Assembly: GCF_902167145.1 (NCBI RefSeq) | Contig: NC_050101.1 | Coordinates: 110,141,789-110,205,788, forward strand | From: Zea mays | Taxonomy: Eukaryota > Streptophyta > Magnoliopsida > Poales > Poaceae | Reading direction: 5' to 3' | Length of the DNA: 64,000 nt | Part shown: positions 24,001 to 35,594 of the stretch, in pieces | Position numbering within the stretch: position 1 is the stretch's first letter | Layout: each line of letters begins with the position of its first letter | Translations under genes and position numbers: made by a program | Notes under the pieces: generated by a model | Database searches by the model: none | Seen by the model: only the letters and a program-made list of their open reading frames with translations | Told to the model about the DNA's origin: nothing

Positions 24001-25045
24001 ATTCTGGGTACTTTACTTCTCTGATCACTCCTGCACTGAGGAGTCTTTTGACTTCATTACGAGCACCTTCGGCCTTGTCATCAGACATTTTTCGAGGCCT
24101 CTGCTTTCTGGGTCTGAAGGATGGGTCAACATTGAGCGAGTGTTCAATAACATCCCTGTTAACTCCGCAAAGATCATTGGCTGACCATGCAAAAACATCT
24201 TTGTTGTTGAACAAAAACCTTATCAAGGTTTTCTCCTGTTCTTCGGATAATTGAGAGCCCAACAACACCCTCTGCTCTGCTATGTCCTCACATAAGAGCA
24301 TGGGCTTCGGCTGATCTGCTGAAGCTGCTTTCTCCCTTCTGAATTTGTACTGTTCACAAGCTTCAGCTCCATCTATGTTATGGATTGCTTTTGAGTCAGT
24401 CCAGTTTCCCTCAGCCCTTCTGGCAGCTTCCTGACTCCCATGAATAGCAATGGGTCCTTGATCCGAAGGTATCTTCATGCAAAGGTAAGCAGGATGAAGA
24501 ATTGCTTCGAAAGCATTGAGGGTGCCACGACCAATAATTGCATTGTAAGGGTATTCCATGTCAACAATGTCAAACACAACTTGCTCAGTTCTGGTGTTGT
24601 TGATGAATCCGAAGGTCACTGGCATGGTGATCTTGCCCAGTGCTACAATCTGTCTTCCTCCGAAGCCACAGAGAGGGTGTGTAGCATCATGAATCTTATC
24701 TTCTGGCTCTTGCATTTGCCTGAAGGCCTTAGCAAATATGATATCAGCTGCACTGCCTGTATCAACCAAGACATTGTGGACCAGAAACCCTTTGATAACG
24801 CAAGAAATAACCATAGCATCGTTATGAGGAAAATCCTTGAGTTGAAGGTCCTCCTGGGAGAAGGTGATTGGTATGTGGGACCACCTTGACTTGATGAAGG
24901 GTCCCTGCACTCCAACATGTTGTACCCTTCTCTGCGCCTCTTTCTTTTGCTTTTTGTTGGCCGGTTCTGAGCACGAACCACCTGTTATCGGGAGCACCAG
25001 CTTCGAAGCCGAAGCAGCTCCAGCTCGATCGTTGAACGAAGCCAT
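21092..25045 (-). CDS. Tat-lineage pol polyprotein (PR-RT-RNase H-aRNase H-IN), no gag
   Basis: 1317 residues without interruption. The aspartic protease motif is VDTGSA at residue 94. Reverse transcriptase spans roughly 270-560, with LLDCYSGYHQ and YVDD at 465-468. A gypsy RNase H follows, then a second, archaeal-type RNase H with FCDGSWG, TEYEALLLGL and KTDSQ. Integrase has an HHCC finger (H-x6-H, CEGCQKC), a DDE core (GLDLLGP, VDNGTQF, ESNGLVERANG) and a chromodomain-less tail ending RRYYV. Two RNase H domains are characteristic of Tat elements. The frame begins at an ATG 44 bp from the 5' LTR, and the usual gag portion is absent. One change is odd: the RT motif normally read as MPFGLKNA is MPEGLKNA here. 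Confidence 0.93.
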   Translation of the reverse strand: MASFNDRAGAASASKLVLPITGGSCSEPANKKQKKEAQRRVQHVGVQGPFIKSRWSHIPITFSQEDLQLKDFPHNDAMVISCVIKGFLVHNVLVDTGSAADIIFAKAFRQMQEPEDKIHDATHPLCGFGGRQIVALGKITMPVTFGFINNTRTEQVVFDIVDMEYPYNAIIGRGTLNAFEAILHPAYLCMKIPSDQGPIAIHGSQEAARRAEGNWTDSKAIHNIDGAEACEQYKFRREKAASADQPKPMLLCEDIAEQRVLLGSQLSEEQEKTLIRFLFNNKDVFAWSANDLCGVNRDVIEHSLNVDPSFRPRKQRPRKMSDDKAEGARNEVKRLLSAGVIREVKYPEWLANTVMVKKANGKWRMCIDFTDLNKACPKDEFPLPRIDSLVDVATSSELMSLLDCYSGYHQIWMKKEDEPKTSFITPSGTYCYLRMPEGLKNAGGSFSRMTVKVLQSQIGRNVLTYVDDIIVKSTKQENHIADLQETFASFRQAGLKLNPEKCVFGVKKGKFLGCLVSTKGIEANPSKIEAILRMEPPTTKKGAQRLTGRLASLNRFISRSAERNLPFFEVLKSAEVFQWGPSQQKAFEELKQYLIDLTTLTPPTPGAPLLLYVAASHSTVSAALVQEKLDGQVRKQVPVYFVSEVLSISKRNYTELEKVLYAVLMASRKLRHYFQAYNIVVPSSQPLKDIMRNREATGRIGKWAAELNEFCIDYVHRSSIQSQALADFIAEWTPGAQDEETNKDAEVWTVFCDGSWGTFGAGAVAVLVSPSKVKTCYAARLDFSCTNNITEYEALLLGLRKLKAMGVRRAILKTDSQVVSGHIDKSCKAKDPKLEKYLDTVQRVEASFEGFSVKNIPRGQNEHANLLAKSAAQGLPLPSDVFFETIKAPSVELLERAVLNISPVYSEDWRTEIISYLQGKFLSDDETYNRRIEARARPYVMIEGELYKHGVCAPLLKCVSRTEGIELMKEIHAGLCGSHIGSRPLLGKVFRQGFYGPKAASDAAELVQKCEGCQKCARDQKQPSSLTQLIQPIWPLQRWGLDLLGPLPPAQGNLRYVVVAVEYFSKWIEAKPLATITSATIQKFFWQNIVCRFGVPKAITVDNGTQFDSEAFIDFCDQIGTKIHFASVRHPESNGLVERANGIIMTGIMKLIFNQPRGKWPDQLIKVVWSHNTTISRSTGFTPFKLLFGDEAITPEEAKTGSIRVVASAESDSEAVYSVEKDAIEGIRLQAVENINKYQAETIKWRDRKVRLKNIEPGHLVLRRVANPDTVGKLQLKWEGPFLVASSSRPGSYRLKDMDGNDIPRSWNADELRRYYV

Positions 25046-25077
25046 CAGCTCAAAAAAGTGGAAGTGAGTTCACCGGA

Positions 25078-25089
25078 GGTGGGCGCCAA
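25078..25089 (-). promoter_or_regulatory. Putative primer-binding site of the first Tat element
   Basis: Directly inside the 5' LTR the minus strand reads TTGGCGCCCACC. A TGGCGCC start is typical of tRNA-primed plant gypsy elements. The tRNA was not identified. Confidence 0.55.
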
Positions 25090-25696
25090 TGTTGGGGACT
25101 TGTTCTCAAATGCTATGAATTAAGAACAAGGCAACATAAAATATTAATGCCCTTCGTCCGCGGAAGCATTATCTCCCCAAGGATTTAATGAGCTTCGGAC
25201 GAAGGCCATAGACAAAATATCACGAAGGTCATACCTTCGTGATCAGGCTTGAAAAATAATATGAAGTAAAATGTAAAATATAAGGCATTATAGAAAAACA
25301 TGTCGAAAATGAATAACAATATTCACACGCATTTTATTATGTGAATCTAAATATTGAAACATAATATTTAGGAATATTTTTACCTTCGTCTTAGCAGAAA
25401 GCAATAATTCCAGCGTAATGTGCCAGTGATTACAAGATTGCGTGAACAGTACAGAGGTATTGTTCACCTATTTATAGGCACAGGGCGTAGTCTGTGAGGA
25501 ATTACAATCATATCCCTCATAAGGGATTACAACGGTGACTCAAACATTTATGGACTAGAAGGTCATTCTACTTTTATGTGGGTTTGCAGATTCCGAAGCT
25601 TCATGAAGAGGAACCTTCGGTCATCTCATACTAACAGCTTTAGCCGAAAACTGCTTCTTCCTACAAGACCTTCGGCGACGAAGCATAGTCCCAACA
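25090..25696 (-). repeat. 5' LTR of the first Tat element
   Basis: 607 bp; TSD copy GTGTA follows at 25697-25701. It contains a minus-strand TATA box, CTATAAATAG, at 25468-25477, in the right orientation to start the genomic transcript toward pol. Confidence 0.95.
25468..25477 (-). promoter_or_regulatory. LTR TATA box driving the genomic RNA
   Basis: CTATAAATAG on the minus strand inside the 5' LTR, about 430 bp upstream of the pol start. The equivalent site is also present in the 3' LTR. Confidence 0.65.
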
Positions 25697-26619
25697 GTGT
25701 AGCATATTTAGTATCAGTATATATCATAAAATGGTCATTACGAGTCTAGCTGCATGGCTGTTGCAGCGATCCTAAATTTATGGAGGAAATAAAGCATTTA
25801 AAATAAAAACTGTCACAAATATCTTTCCTAAATTTACGCGCATGCAAGGGAACTTGTTTGACTCATGCATGCATTTTGCCATAATTTTTGGATCTGTATA
25901 ACCGCATGCATGCGGCTGCCATGTTTTTCGGATCTGTCATAAAAATAGGATCGTAATATCAACCTACTAGAGCTATCAACCTTTCACATTTGCTCGGTAT
26001 ATACGCTTATAATCGAGGGATTTTATGCTCAAAACTTAAGATTATTACGCTCCAACCCGGAGATGCGTCCACCAGTGAACAACATGCCAGATTTTTTACG
26101 CAGTATAACGAATTGCATAAATACCTACACCATATAGTATAATTTGTATCAGTATATATTATAAACTAGATCTAATGTGTTTAGCTGCATGGCTGTTGGA
26201 GGGATCTTATATTTATGAAGGAAATAAAACATTAAATACGATTTTTTATTTCTATGCGTGTAATTCATTTCCTTTCATTGCACATTATTTTCATCATAAA
26301 TTCGTGTGCATGCAGCTGGTAACAGATTTTTACGCAGTATACCGAATTGCATAATTATCTATACAGGGTAGTATATTTAGTAGCATTATATATCATAAAA
26401 TGGTCCTTACGAGTCTAGCTGCATTGCTGTTGCAGCGATCCTAAATTTATGGAGAAAATAAAGCATTTAAAAATAGAAATCGCCACACATATCTTTCCTA
26501 AATTTACGCGCATGCAAGGGAACATGTTTGACTCATGCATGCATTTCCTTTTTTGCGCATACAGACGTGGGCGCGGGTGGTGCAACTGATAGACAGGTCC
26601 AGTCGGTGCGCTGGGTTGA

Positions 26620-26687
26620 ACCAGGTTGCAGAGGTGATCGGTCTGGGCTTCCTTTAACTATTGGAAGCTCAGGGCTCCCGTTATACC

Positions 26688-26691
<4 letters not shown>
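26620..26691. repeat. Right terminal repeat of unit A
   Basis: 72 bp that are the exact reverse complement of 36959-37030. It is followed immediately by a TA run. It also aligns imperfectly with the left end of unit A at 14961. Confidence 0.85.

Positions 26692-26756
<65 letters not shown>
26692..26756. repeat. (TA)n microsatellite, about 65 bp
   Basis: Uninterrupted AT dinucleotides between the right end of unit A and the first recognisable transposase exon of unit B. Confidence 0.95.
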
Positions 26757-26757
<1 letters not shown>

Positions 26758-29700
26758 GGAATTTGGCCGGCATGCTGTAACTCCACCGGCTGCGTTACCG
26801 GCGCCAGGAATTTTTGAAGACAACAACACAGTTCATCCAAGTTTGGTGGGAACAACTCAGCGGATACCCATGCGTACAATTGGTGAACATGAGCAGGACA
26901 CACCACACATTCTCCAAAGCCATGTAAGTTCAAAGGAATACCCATGTATTTGTTATAAATTTCAGTGCAAGTTATGATTTAACCGAATACACATGTATTA
27001 TTAGTTATACAGTCCATGCAGTTTATGAAGAACTAGAAATTCACCATGCTATAAGCTTATTTTTTATATATGTGCACTGCATGACGACTCCATTAATTGA
27101 ATAGGACGATAGTATAGATCAACAATTGGTACCAAAGGTCGGTATGACATTTAGGAATGTGGACGAGGCGTACAAATTCTATAGCAGATATGCATATGAA
27201 GTTGGATTTCCATTGAAGAGATATAGGGAGAGAAAAAATTGCAAGTGGTTGAATTGTTCAATGGAAGGCAAGCGTGCCGAAAGAGGATATGGTAATCCAA
27301 AAATGCGAAATACAATTTCCAAGCGAACACAATGCAGAGCTGGAATGAAACTTAAAAAAATCTATGACGATGCCAAAGAGAATATCATTTCAGTGCGGAT
27401 TGATCTTATTCATTTGGAACATAATCATGAGTTCTTCAAGAAGGATACGGAAAAGAATCAGTTACAGTGCAACAAGACACATGATCCAGATTACATGGAG
27501 TTCCTTAGTGCGATGTAAGAAAGCAGGATTCCGCAACACTGTATAATGGATTTTGTTTCAGAAATGCATGGTGGACCAGAGAATGTACCGTTAACTACAC
27601 AAGACATGATCAACCTGTAAGTTATGTTGTTATTTACACTGATATAATGACATAATGATGTTGTGTACATATGGACTAAGGCATATTGTTTAATGTTCAC
27701 AGGAAGAAAGCGCGACAAAGAGAAAGAAATGCCAATGATGTGTCTAAGCTCCTATCTTTTTTTGCATTGTGTAAAAAAGATAACCCACAGTTTTCTCTGA
27801 CTTCCAGCTAGACCAAGAAGGAAAGATTTTGAGCATTTTTTGGTCCCATGCTAGCCAGCAAGCAGATTACATTGACTTTGGAGATGCAGTTACCTTTGAT
27901 ACAACTCATAAGACAAATCTATATGACAAACCCCTGGGAATGTTTGTTGGTTGTAACCACCATCTGCAGTGCACCGTATTTGGTTTCACATTGTTGGGTG
28001 ACGAAACTGTAGACACATTCGAGTGGGTTTTCAATGCATTCAAAACGTGCATGGGAGCTGAAGGACCACGAGTAATGCTTACAGGTATGATTAATAAGCT
28101 TAACAATTATTACGTTCTACTATGAATGTATTGAATGCAATTATAGTTGGTAATGTGTTGCATAATGTTGTGAAAATTTATGATTTTAGATCAAGATCCA
28201 GCAATGCCAGTTGCACTAGGCAGGGTATTTCCAAACACAATCCATCGGTTGTGTTTGTGGCATGTTCAAAACAGGTATATGCCGTATTTAAACGAGTTGT
28301 ACGCTAGATTTGAGGAAGAGGATTTCAAAACAAGGTTCCAATCTATAATACATCATCCTTTAACTGTAACTGAGTTTGAGACTGCCTGGGCAATGCTGAT
28401 TGATGATTTCGGTCTACATGATAACATCAGTCTTTCCAGAATGTATGAAATTCGTAAAGATTGGATACCAGCTTTTTTTAAACATGATTATTGTGGGTTA
28501 ATGGTCTCTACACAATGTAGCGAGAGCATGAACAAACTCGTAAAAAGTGCTCATGTCGATGCAAACACGCCACTACATCAATTCGCCAAGCAAATGTTGA
28601 AGCTTCTGCACAGTAGGAAGATGAAAGAGGCAAAAGAGGCACTAGGATGCATGGTGAGTACATAGAATATTATTATATCAAAATATGTAACGTACAATAT
28701 TATAACGTATAATTATGTCTACTGTAGGGCCAAAAGGAAACAAATACATTGTATATGTTTGAGATACGTGTAGCGAGGACATACACAAGGGCTGTAATGA
28801 ATAAGTTTCACGAGTCTTTGAAATATGCTACTGCATACAAGATATCACATGATCCAGATGGTGGTGTGAATGAATGGGTGGTTCAGCATACTTCAAGGTC
28901 AAATAAGATTGTGTGGGGGCAACACCAATTCAAAGTAATGGCTGATGTAGATGCTGCAAAGTATGAATGTGAATGCAAGCATTGGGAGCATACAGGTATG
29001 TCATATTGGGTAATTGTTGTATAAAAATGTTTAATTATAATGAGTGAACATAAACGAAGACATTTTTTTACATGCTTTGATGTAGGTCTGCTTTGTGTGC
29101 ATCTTTTACGAACATTTATGCATCTTCAAATTGATCGAATACCTTCGGAATACATCCTTTAGAGATACACCTACTCTGCTATACAAGATGTGACTTTTTC
29201 AAGGGATGATAAGAATTTGAAGGGTAAAGACGGTGAGACTAAATCATATAGGCAAAAGATGTTGCTTAAAAAGTCAATGAAAGTAGTACATAATGCAAGT
29301 CTTTCAAAGGCTGGATATGATAGAGCCCTGGAGATGATGGATGAACTGCTTTTGCTACTTTCACGGTTGGAGCCAGATATTGAAGGTGATGATAGTACTA
29401 GTGATGGCGAAGGAATACAGGTATTTAATATATTAATTGTAATAGCCGTGTATTTTAATTGATATACTGAGTTTTAAGTTTTGGTGAATGGAAAGTATGA
29501 GAAACTTGCCTGATACAGTGCGACAGGAATGATAAAAGAGACATGATGGGAGATAATCTAACGACAAGAAGGGCGCAGGCTGGTGTATGTGTAATATGTT
29601 ATATGATGTTTACTATGCATAATGGTGTGTACTGTTTGTCATAAACACACCTATTTACTGTCAATTGTATTATTTGACAGGTAATTCAATTGGTGCCTAC

Positions 29701-30390
29701 TTTACAAGAAGGTGGTGTGAGCGATACCCAATGTGCTATGGCACAACAAATATTGGAACAGGTAATACATGATTATAATAGAGGAAAAGTTGTTGTAATA
29801 CAAGATAGTAACGATTGGACCTTGATGCTGATTATGAATGGTATATGTGTGCAACACGATTATGGACAATTGACCACTAGCACACCACTGATTGATGTGA
29901 GTGGTACAGATTTGACGATTAAAAAGGTAATGGTGCTATTAAAAACGCATGTGCATGGGTATTATTTAAAATTACATACAAATAATTGGATTTAAGTACT
30001 AATATTTAAAAATATCATATTTTTTCTTAATTGAAGAAGCTAGATTTTAATGTGAGTGGAGTAAGCTTGAGAAGACCAGATAACGCGAAGCCAAAGGGCA
30101 GAACAATCAGTGATAACGAAAAAAGAGTTATTAAGTTGGGGGCAAAAGGAGACAAGAAAAAGAACAGAAAGTGTCAAAGGTGTGGAATTGCTGATGGTCA
30201 CAATAGTCGCACTTGTCTATCTGTGGAGGAGAATAGGCTTCGGTTGGCCAGCCTTACTGGTCGAAAGAGAGGGCGGCCCATAGGTTCTAGGAACAAGGGT
30301 TCATCTAGCGCTCCAAACTGGAATGAGGCATGCACTTCAAAAAAACATCAAGGAGGTGTTACAGACAATGATTCATCTAGTGGGGAGTAG
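26757..30390 (+). pseudogene. FAR1/MudrA-like MULE transposase, decayed
   Basis: Exon segments include 26757-26923, 27105-27616, 27703-28084, 28190-28653, 28728-28995 and 29086 to about 29421, with further 3' exons to a TAG at 30390. Order of domains: FAR1-type DNA-binding region (FYSRYAYEVGF, HNHEF), MULE catalytic core (DAVTFDTTHKTN, DQDPAMPVAL, LCLWHV), SWIM zinc finger (CECKHWEHTG, then LCVHLLR across an intron), and a C-terminal zinc knuckle CQRCGIADGHNSRTC. Three lesions are visible: an in-frame TAA at 27516-27518, a single-base frameshift near 27795, and an in-frame TAG at 29160-29162. The 5' part beyond the TA run is missing. It should no longer give a working transposase. Confidence 0.82.
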
Positions 30391-31230
30391 ATGATTTCAT
30401 ATTTTATGACAAATGTAATGTAGTGCCATACTTGTTATTACAACTATGGGTGAATTTATAAATGCTGGAACCAGTCGATATTCAAAAAGTATAAGTAATA
30501 ATGATGTACTGCATGTATTGAAATGTTGTGTAAACTGTATACGAAATATGCGTAAATGTGTTATGAAAACAGCGTAATTCGACGCTATACAAATCTTGGT
30601 GGCAAAAACTGGCTAAAATTGTCTTTGTGAAGAAAACAAACGACACAATAAATTGTGATTTAATGTAGTAACATAATTTTTATTACACATGTGTGCGAGT
30701 AGACAAATCTGATACCAGTAGTTATTGACAAAAGAATAAGGCTGTACAGATTTGCGTAATTGAGCTAACAAAACAGCGTATTTCGTCTGTAATTAAAATT
30801 ATTGTAAACTGGGTACAAATTTGCGTAAGTGAACTAACAAAAAGCGTAATTCGTATTAGACATAAGAATTCGTGACACATACTGGTAAATAATAGATTTG
30901 TGAAGAAATCAGAGAATAACAATAACTAGTGAGTAAATCACTGATAGAAATATGAGTAAACAGTCGAAGTTTGAACTGAATATCGCATTATACCTGAGAT
31001 GTTTCATAACTTGTTTAATACACATAGGTCAAATTTTTATCTAAGAACTTCATTAAACATGAGTGTCTTGATAGCTTGGGTGAAAAACATAGAAAGTTTC
31101 AATACGGTTACATAGACATGCAACAAGGAGGTTTGGCTTCACAACATTTTGTTCCGTAACAAGGAAGCCACAAAATGTTTGTTCCATATCAAACGGTTGC
31201 GATTCACAAAATGTTGATCCAGCGACACAG
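30391..31230. other. Convergent 3' spacer of element B
   Basis: Lies between the transposase stop and the Ulp1 stop. It is AT-rich and contains six or so GCGTAA/GCGTAT words (near 30548, 30570, 30755, 30774, 30822 and 30843), the reverse complement of the TTACGC words that fill unit A. No gene was recognised. Confidence 0.6.
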
Positions 31231-34200
31231 CTAGCGTCCAAACTTGAATCTTTGAATTTCTGGAGGCAACGGGAGGCACTTGTTCTTGCTATGGAAGGTG
31301 AGGTAATATAGAGCCAGAGATCGTAGGTCACCAGAGTTTTCCTGCATAATACACATTATCCCGAGGTGAATAAGTTATATCTGAAATGTTGAATGTATAA
31401 ATACAAACTGCATAATCATAAAATGACTTACTCGTTGTATAAATTGCTTGATAGAACCATCCATATAGTCATAGTACTGGATGTATCTCATGACAAAGAA
31501 GCCACAGTCATTAGATCCAGCTATCATGGTGGGACACATAGGTGGCATGTCAATTGGGAAATTTCCAAATTTAGGGATGCGTGAATTGGGCCGGACTTGT
31601 TGCAAAGATTTGTTCAATCTGTTCATTATAACCCTAGCCCATGGTAGTTTCCTGGTGCCTATGTCCTTTTGGGAGTAATGAAACATCTTCCATGAAGTAC
31701 CACCCAACTCCGGACCATATGGATTTGAATCTAAAATGTGAATACATCGAAACTGGATATTGATGACATACAATGTCCAATGTCCCATATGAAGAATAGG
31801 GACCATAATCTGTCAAATATCAGGAGTTAGATAAACAGAATGATAACATTAGTGTGTAGCTGAGCGATGAATATAATTGCATAACAGGAAAGAGTTGATA
31901 CAAAGATAAATAATTATATCGTTTTGTAGTCAACAAAATTGTCCAGTTGGGGCAGGGTCTTGTCTAGATAAGCATCAAGGACAGTTTGATCAAAAATCTG
32001 AGGAGAATTACTGTAGCGTTCATGCTCCTCAAAGTTGAGGAGAGTCTGCATAATAATAATTACTGTGTCATATAAAACTGTATGTAAACAATTGCAAAAA
32101 TAGGTAGGTATTAATGAATTGTACATACACCAACATTGACATCCAGTACAAGTCTGTTTTTGTTGATGGACGAGCAATTATTGATTTCGTCATGGCGAAA
32201 ACACATGATGAAACACTGCATGAACACATTATCCAGACACATCCCATCTGCAAATGATTGTTGTATATCGAGACAATTTCCAATACATTCATCGAATTCT
32301 ATGATCTTCCTATATAATAATGAAAAAGGATATGTTATTCATTATATATGTAAGCAACAACCTACATGTTATTTTGACTTAAAAGTTAAAGAAAAACCTG
32401 TTTGGGTCAGTTTTTGAGGAGCACAAAAAAGCACGAAGCGACCGAGCACAGTCCAATTCTGTTAAACGTGGCAGAGAGTGGTCATGTGTAGTGTGCAAGC
32501 TATGTGTTTCCTCACCATCTGCAACCTGAAACACAATGCAAGTAGAGAGTATAGTAAATTATGAATGAGTTATGAGAAGCAAGCATGCAATAAATGTATA
32601 ACTGGATTACTTACATGACCACTAGGTGTCTGATCAAAAAGGGGGCCCGTGTAAGTTGGAGTGTCATGAGATGGACCAATGTCTCCTCCCTGACCCAAAG
32701 AAACAATGATACTATGTTTTAAACCTCGATCATGTGTCAATTAAATTTAATCCATAATTGAGATTACAATGGAGAAAACAAAGCTGAAACATATACATCT
32801 TTTTGCGGTGTGGCGTCAAACATCGACAAGTGGGAAGACGGATATGAGCTCATAGGATTGCAGTCTGGTACATGTCGATGAGACATGTTTATGTCGCTCG
32901 GCATATTATTGCCAACATTAAAACAGAAATCCTGTATACATTATTATGGTTTTGTCTAATATTTTGGATGAAAATTGGAAATTAACATGTAATGTAACCA
33001 TAATCAGACTGCATAAAATACCTGGTTTTCCGCATTTGGGGTTATGTTCGTCTCCAAATCGTCAGGGCAGCCCTCAAATGCACGACGCATTTGTTGTTGC
33101 TTTTCGTGTATTTCTTCAAACTGGGTACCTGTCAACTCCGTATTCGGTTGTGAATATGGCATAGTCAGGTCCTGGGTATTCTGGGTACCCTCATGGATCT
33201 GTTCCTCTGTAATTAAAAAGTTGTAGTATTCAAACAGCAAGAACTGATAAATGCATAGAGTTAAGTACATGAATTGAATAAATGACAATGAGGGAAGGTA
33301 ACCTGACGACATATGCTGAGATATATCTGGAGGTTTATCTGTTTGAGGCGCTTCCGCAACATTGTCTGGGTCATCAGACTCCGCGCGAAGGACATCATCA
33401 ATTAACTCAGCAAATGTGTCCGCTAGTTCATACTGCTTCACAACCATCTTGGTAAGAGTACTTTTTATGATGGAACACGCTTTGCCAACTTCAGAATCAT
33501 ACTCAACAAACTTTTCAATGAATTTTGGTCGGTCACGTGGTTGGAGCTGCTTTATCTTACTTGAAAGCATATCCTTGATCAATGGGAGCTGGATATGAAT
33601 AGTATGATGACCACAAGGATCGGGACGAGGGACATCAAAAATGTTTGTCCTGTCCCTATGTTGTGATGTAATGAATGATAATGCATCATAATTAATTCTT
33701 AGAAACATAAGGATATAATATTACATAAAACATCTGTAATGTACATATGGTATTTATGGACACATATGGGATGTATGTTTTGCCATAGATTGACCTCTGA
33801 TTGAAACTGCACACTAGGCACAGCAGAATAGCAAGTTTCGGAAAAGCTTCGGAACTGAAAAAAACATTTGTAATATAATTAAATACATGAAAGATAACCA
33901 TAAATAAATTGTGTTACCCACTGAGAAAAGAAGTATATGGTGTCTATTACGAGTTTATTCAGAATGGTACGAAAACTAATAGAGATACTACATGCATAAA
34001 CATTCACCTAATAACAGCAAATGCATATTTATGCAGGGTAATGCATTCCTATTGTTTTATGTACAGATGACATACCTCACAATGGCCAAAAGGTTCACCG
34101 CTTTGGCGTGGCTTCCTCTTATCAGCTTTTGTCAGAGCTTGGATAATGTTTTTATCAAAGAATTTTATGCGGGGTGTGCCACGTTTATTGGGGGGGCTGC

Positions 34201-35594
34201 AGCATCATGCAAGTGGTCCAAATAGTACAACTACAAAAAAACAATAACTAATTTATACTATCATGGAAAATAGATTCCATTCGATATGAAAAAAATGACC
34301 AGTCCAATGTTATTTACTTACTAGTATGACAACTGAGCATCCATATATCGTCGTGGACACATTAGAAGTGGTTCTTGTATGCCACTTTTGTGCAGCTTCA
34401 CATAGGTCGTTAAAAATTAAGTGGCACCAGTCTGTTTCATGGAAACGGTCCATTTCTTCTGTCAATAACACTTCATGGTTAGATATGCCCCAGCTGGAAG
34501 TGGGGAACAACAATCTATTGAACAATATCAAAAAGAAGCATCTGATAGAGAGGTCATCATCATTTCCTTTTCTCAATCGGTCCTGAAGAGATGCAACAAC
34601 GAACTCATCCTTGGACAATCCAAGTTCAGCCCTCAAGTTATTGCCCGCCACTGCTTCATCGATTCCTAGTGGCTTACCACCGCCAGCATTCGGAAGGCCT
34701 AGTATAAGGTGGACAGTTTCTTTCGTAATCTTTAGTTCCTTGCCAACTCCAGGGCGAATAGTCATATCCTTGTGGTCCAACTTATCCATCAACCAACGAA
34801 GATGAGAACGGCTACCCAGTGCATCAAGTGTCATGTCAAGAATATTGGAAAATCCTTATCTAGCAACGGCTTGTCGTTGCCTCTCATTCAATATCTTAAT
34901 AGTTATAATCACATCCTGAGGGTTGCATCTAACATTGAGTTTCTGAAATAATGTATGTTAAATGTTATGAAAACAATGAAATAAATGTGGCATGAGCCAT
35001 AAAATTAGCACTCATAATGTAAGGGATGCAACTAAAATAACATAATACCTAGTTAAATAAACTAAACTGCATTATCTGTAGACAATAAAAAAGTGTCCAA
35101 GGGTTGTAAAATAAATATGATATTGTAAATGCATTTCAGAACTTGGAACCTAATGTGAAAATTCGACTAGATTCATCCTTACTATATACTGCTAAATAAT
35201 ATCTAATATGTTGTATCAGGTCATGATTATTGAATACTAATTAGTATTTAATATATATGAAAACATAAGTATAACATATAACCTGCCGTGGAGTTTCTAC
35301 TACTTTCGGCCTCTTTGTGCATGTCTTCCGTAAGATATTCATATGACTTCCAGCAGCATTACGCTTCTTTGTAGGTGTCATGAAGTCATCGTCGTCATTG
35401 CCAGATCCAGTTTGTTCATTGGCTTCATAAATAACAGATGGTTTCTCGACAGGTGCAGGACCCTGATCAGAATGCTTTGTGTTTGGAGGAACTCCAATAG
35501 AGGCCGGCCGTGGTATCTCAACACTAAAGAATTCTTGGCTTGACTCAATGGTTATGAGTTTGGGATTAGCCGGAGGACGATCAACTGACTTCAT
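31231..35594 (-). CDS. Ulp1-type (C48) cysteine protease gene carried by the MULE
   Basis: Resolved minus-strand exons, 5' to 3': first coding exon 35594-35283; an exon within about 34834-34330; parts of 33700-33300; then 32309-32129, 32045-31935, 31809-31432 and 31341-31231, ending in TAG. Junctions of the last four are GT-AG and in frame. The protease region carries His in HMGHWTLYV, Asp in HILDSNPYG and Cys in GSNDCGFFVMRY, the C48 catalytic triad. The 34330-34834 exon (SRSHLRWLMDKLD, ILGLPNAGG) resembles the N-terminal plant-mobile/DUF1985-like region that commonly precedes Ulp1 in MULEs. C48 enzymes remove SUMO-like modifiers; why transposons carry them is not known. No stop was seen in the catalytic exons, in contrast to the transposase. 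Middle exons are uncertain. Confidence 0.75.

Larger units (their letters stand above)
16249..25696 (-). mobile_element. Ty3/gypsy Tat-lineage retrotransposon lacking gag, 9448 bp
   Basis: The LTRs at 16249-16855 and 25090-25696 are both 607 bp, begin TGTTGGGG and end CCCAACA. The 5-bp target duplication GTGTA is perfect (16244-16248 and 25697-25701). By strand of pol, the 5' LTR is the right-hand copy. The LTRs differ at 8 positions, indicating recent insertion. A TGGCGCC primer-binding-like site follows the 5' LTR and a GAAAGGGG purine tract precedes the 3' LTR. Pol is open over 1317 codons, but only 44 bp separate the LTR from its ATG, so no gag is present. A spliced gene lies on the opposite strand between pol and the 3' LTR. 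Dual RNase H domains and the antisense gene place it in the Tat lineage. Confidence 0.92.
15717..26560. repeat. Tandem repeat of about 670 bp, interrupted by the Tat element
   Basis: The phrase TTTACGCGCATGCAA recurs at about 15717, 25835 and 26508. The last interval is 673 bp; the first becomes about 665 bp once the retrotransposon and one target copy are removed. Long segments, such as the one around ACCTACTAGAGCTATCAACC at 15841 and 25966, match closely. The array holds about two and a half copies and is rich in TTTACGC words. Confidence 0.8.

Noticed and set aside
27105..27616. An intron after the AT of the codon before the TAA at 27516
   Set aside because: GTAAGA is present, but the reading frame continues directly past the TAA with good family-like sequence (FVSEMHGG), so a nonsense codon is more likely than an intron.
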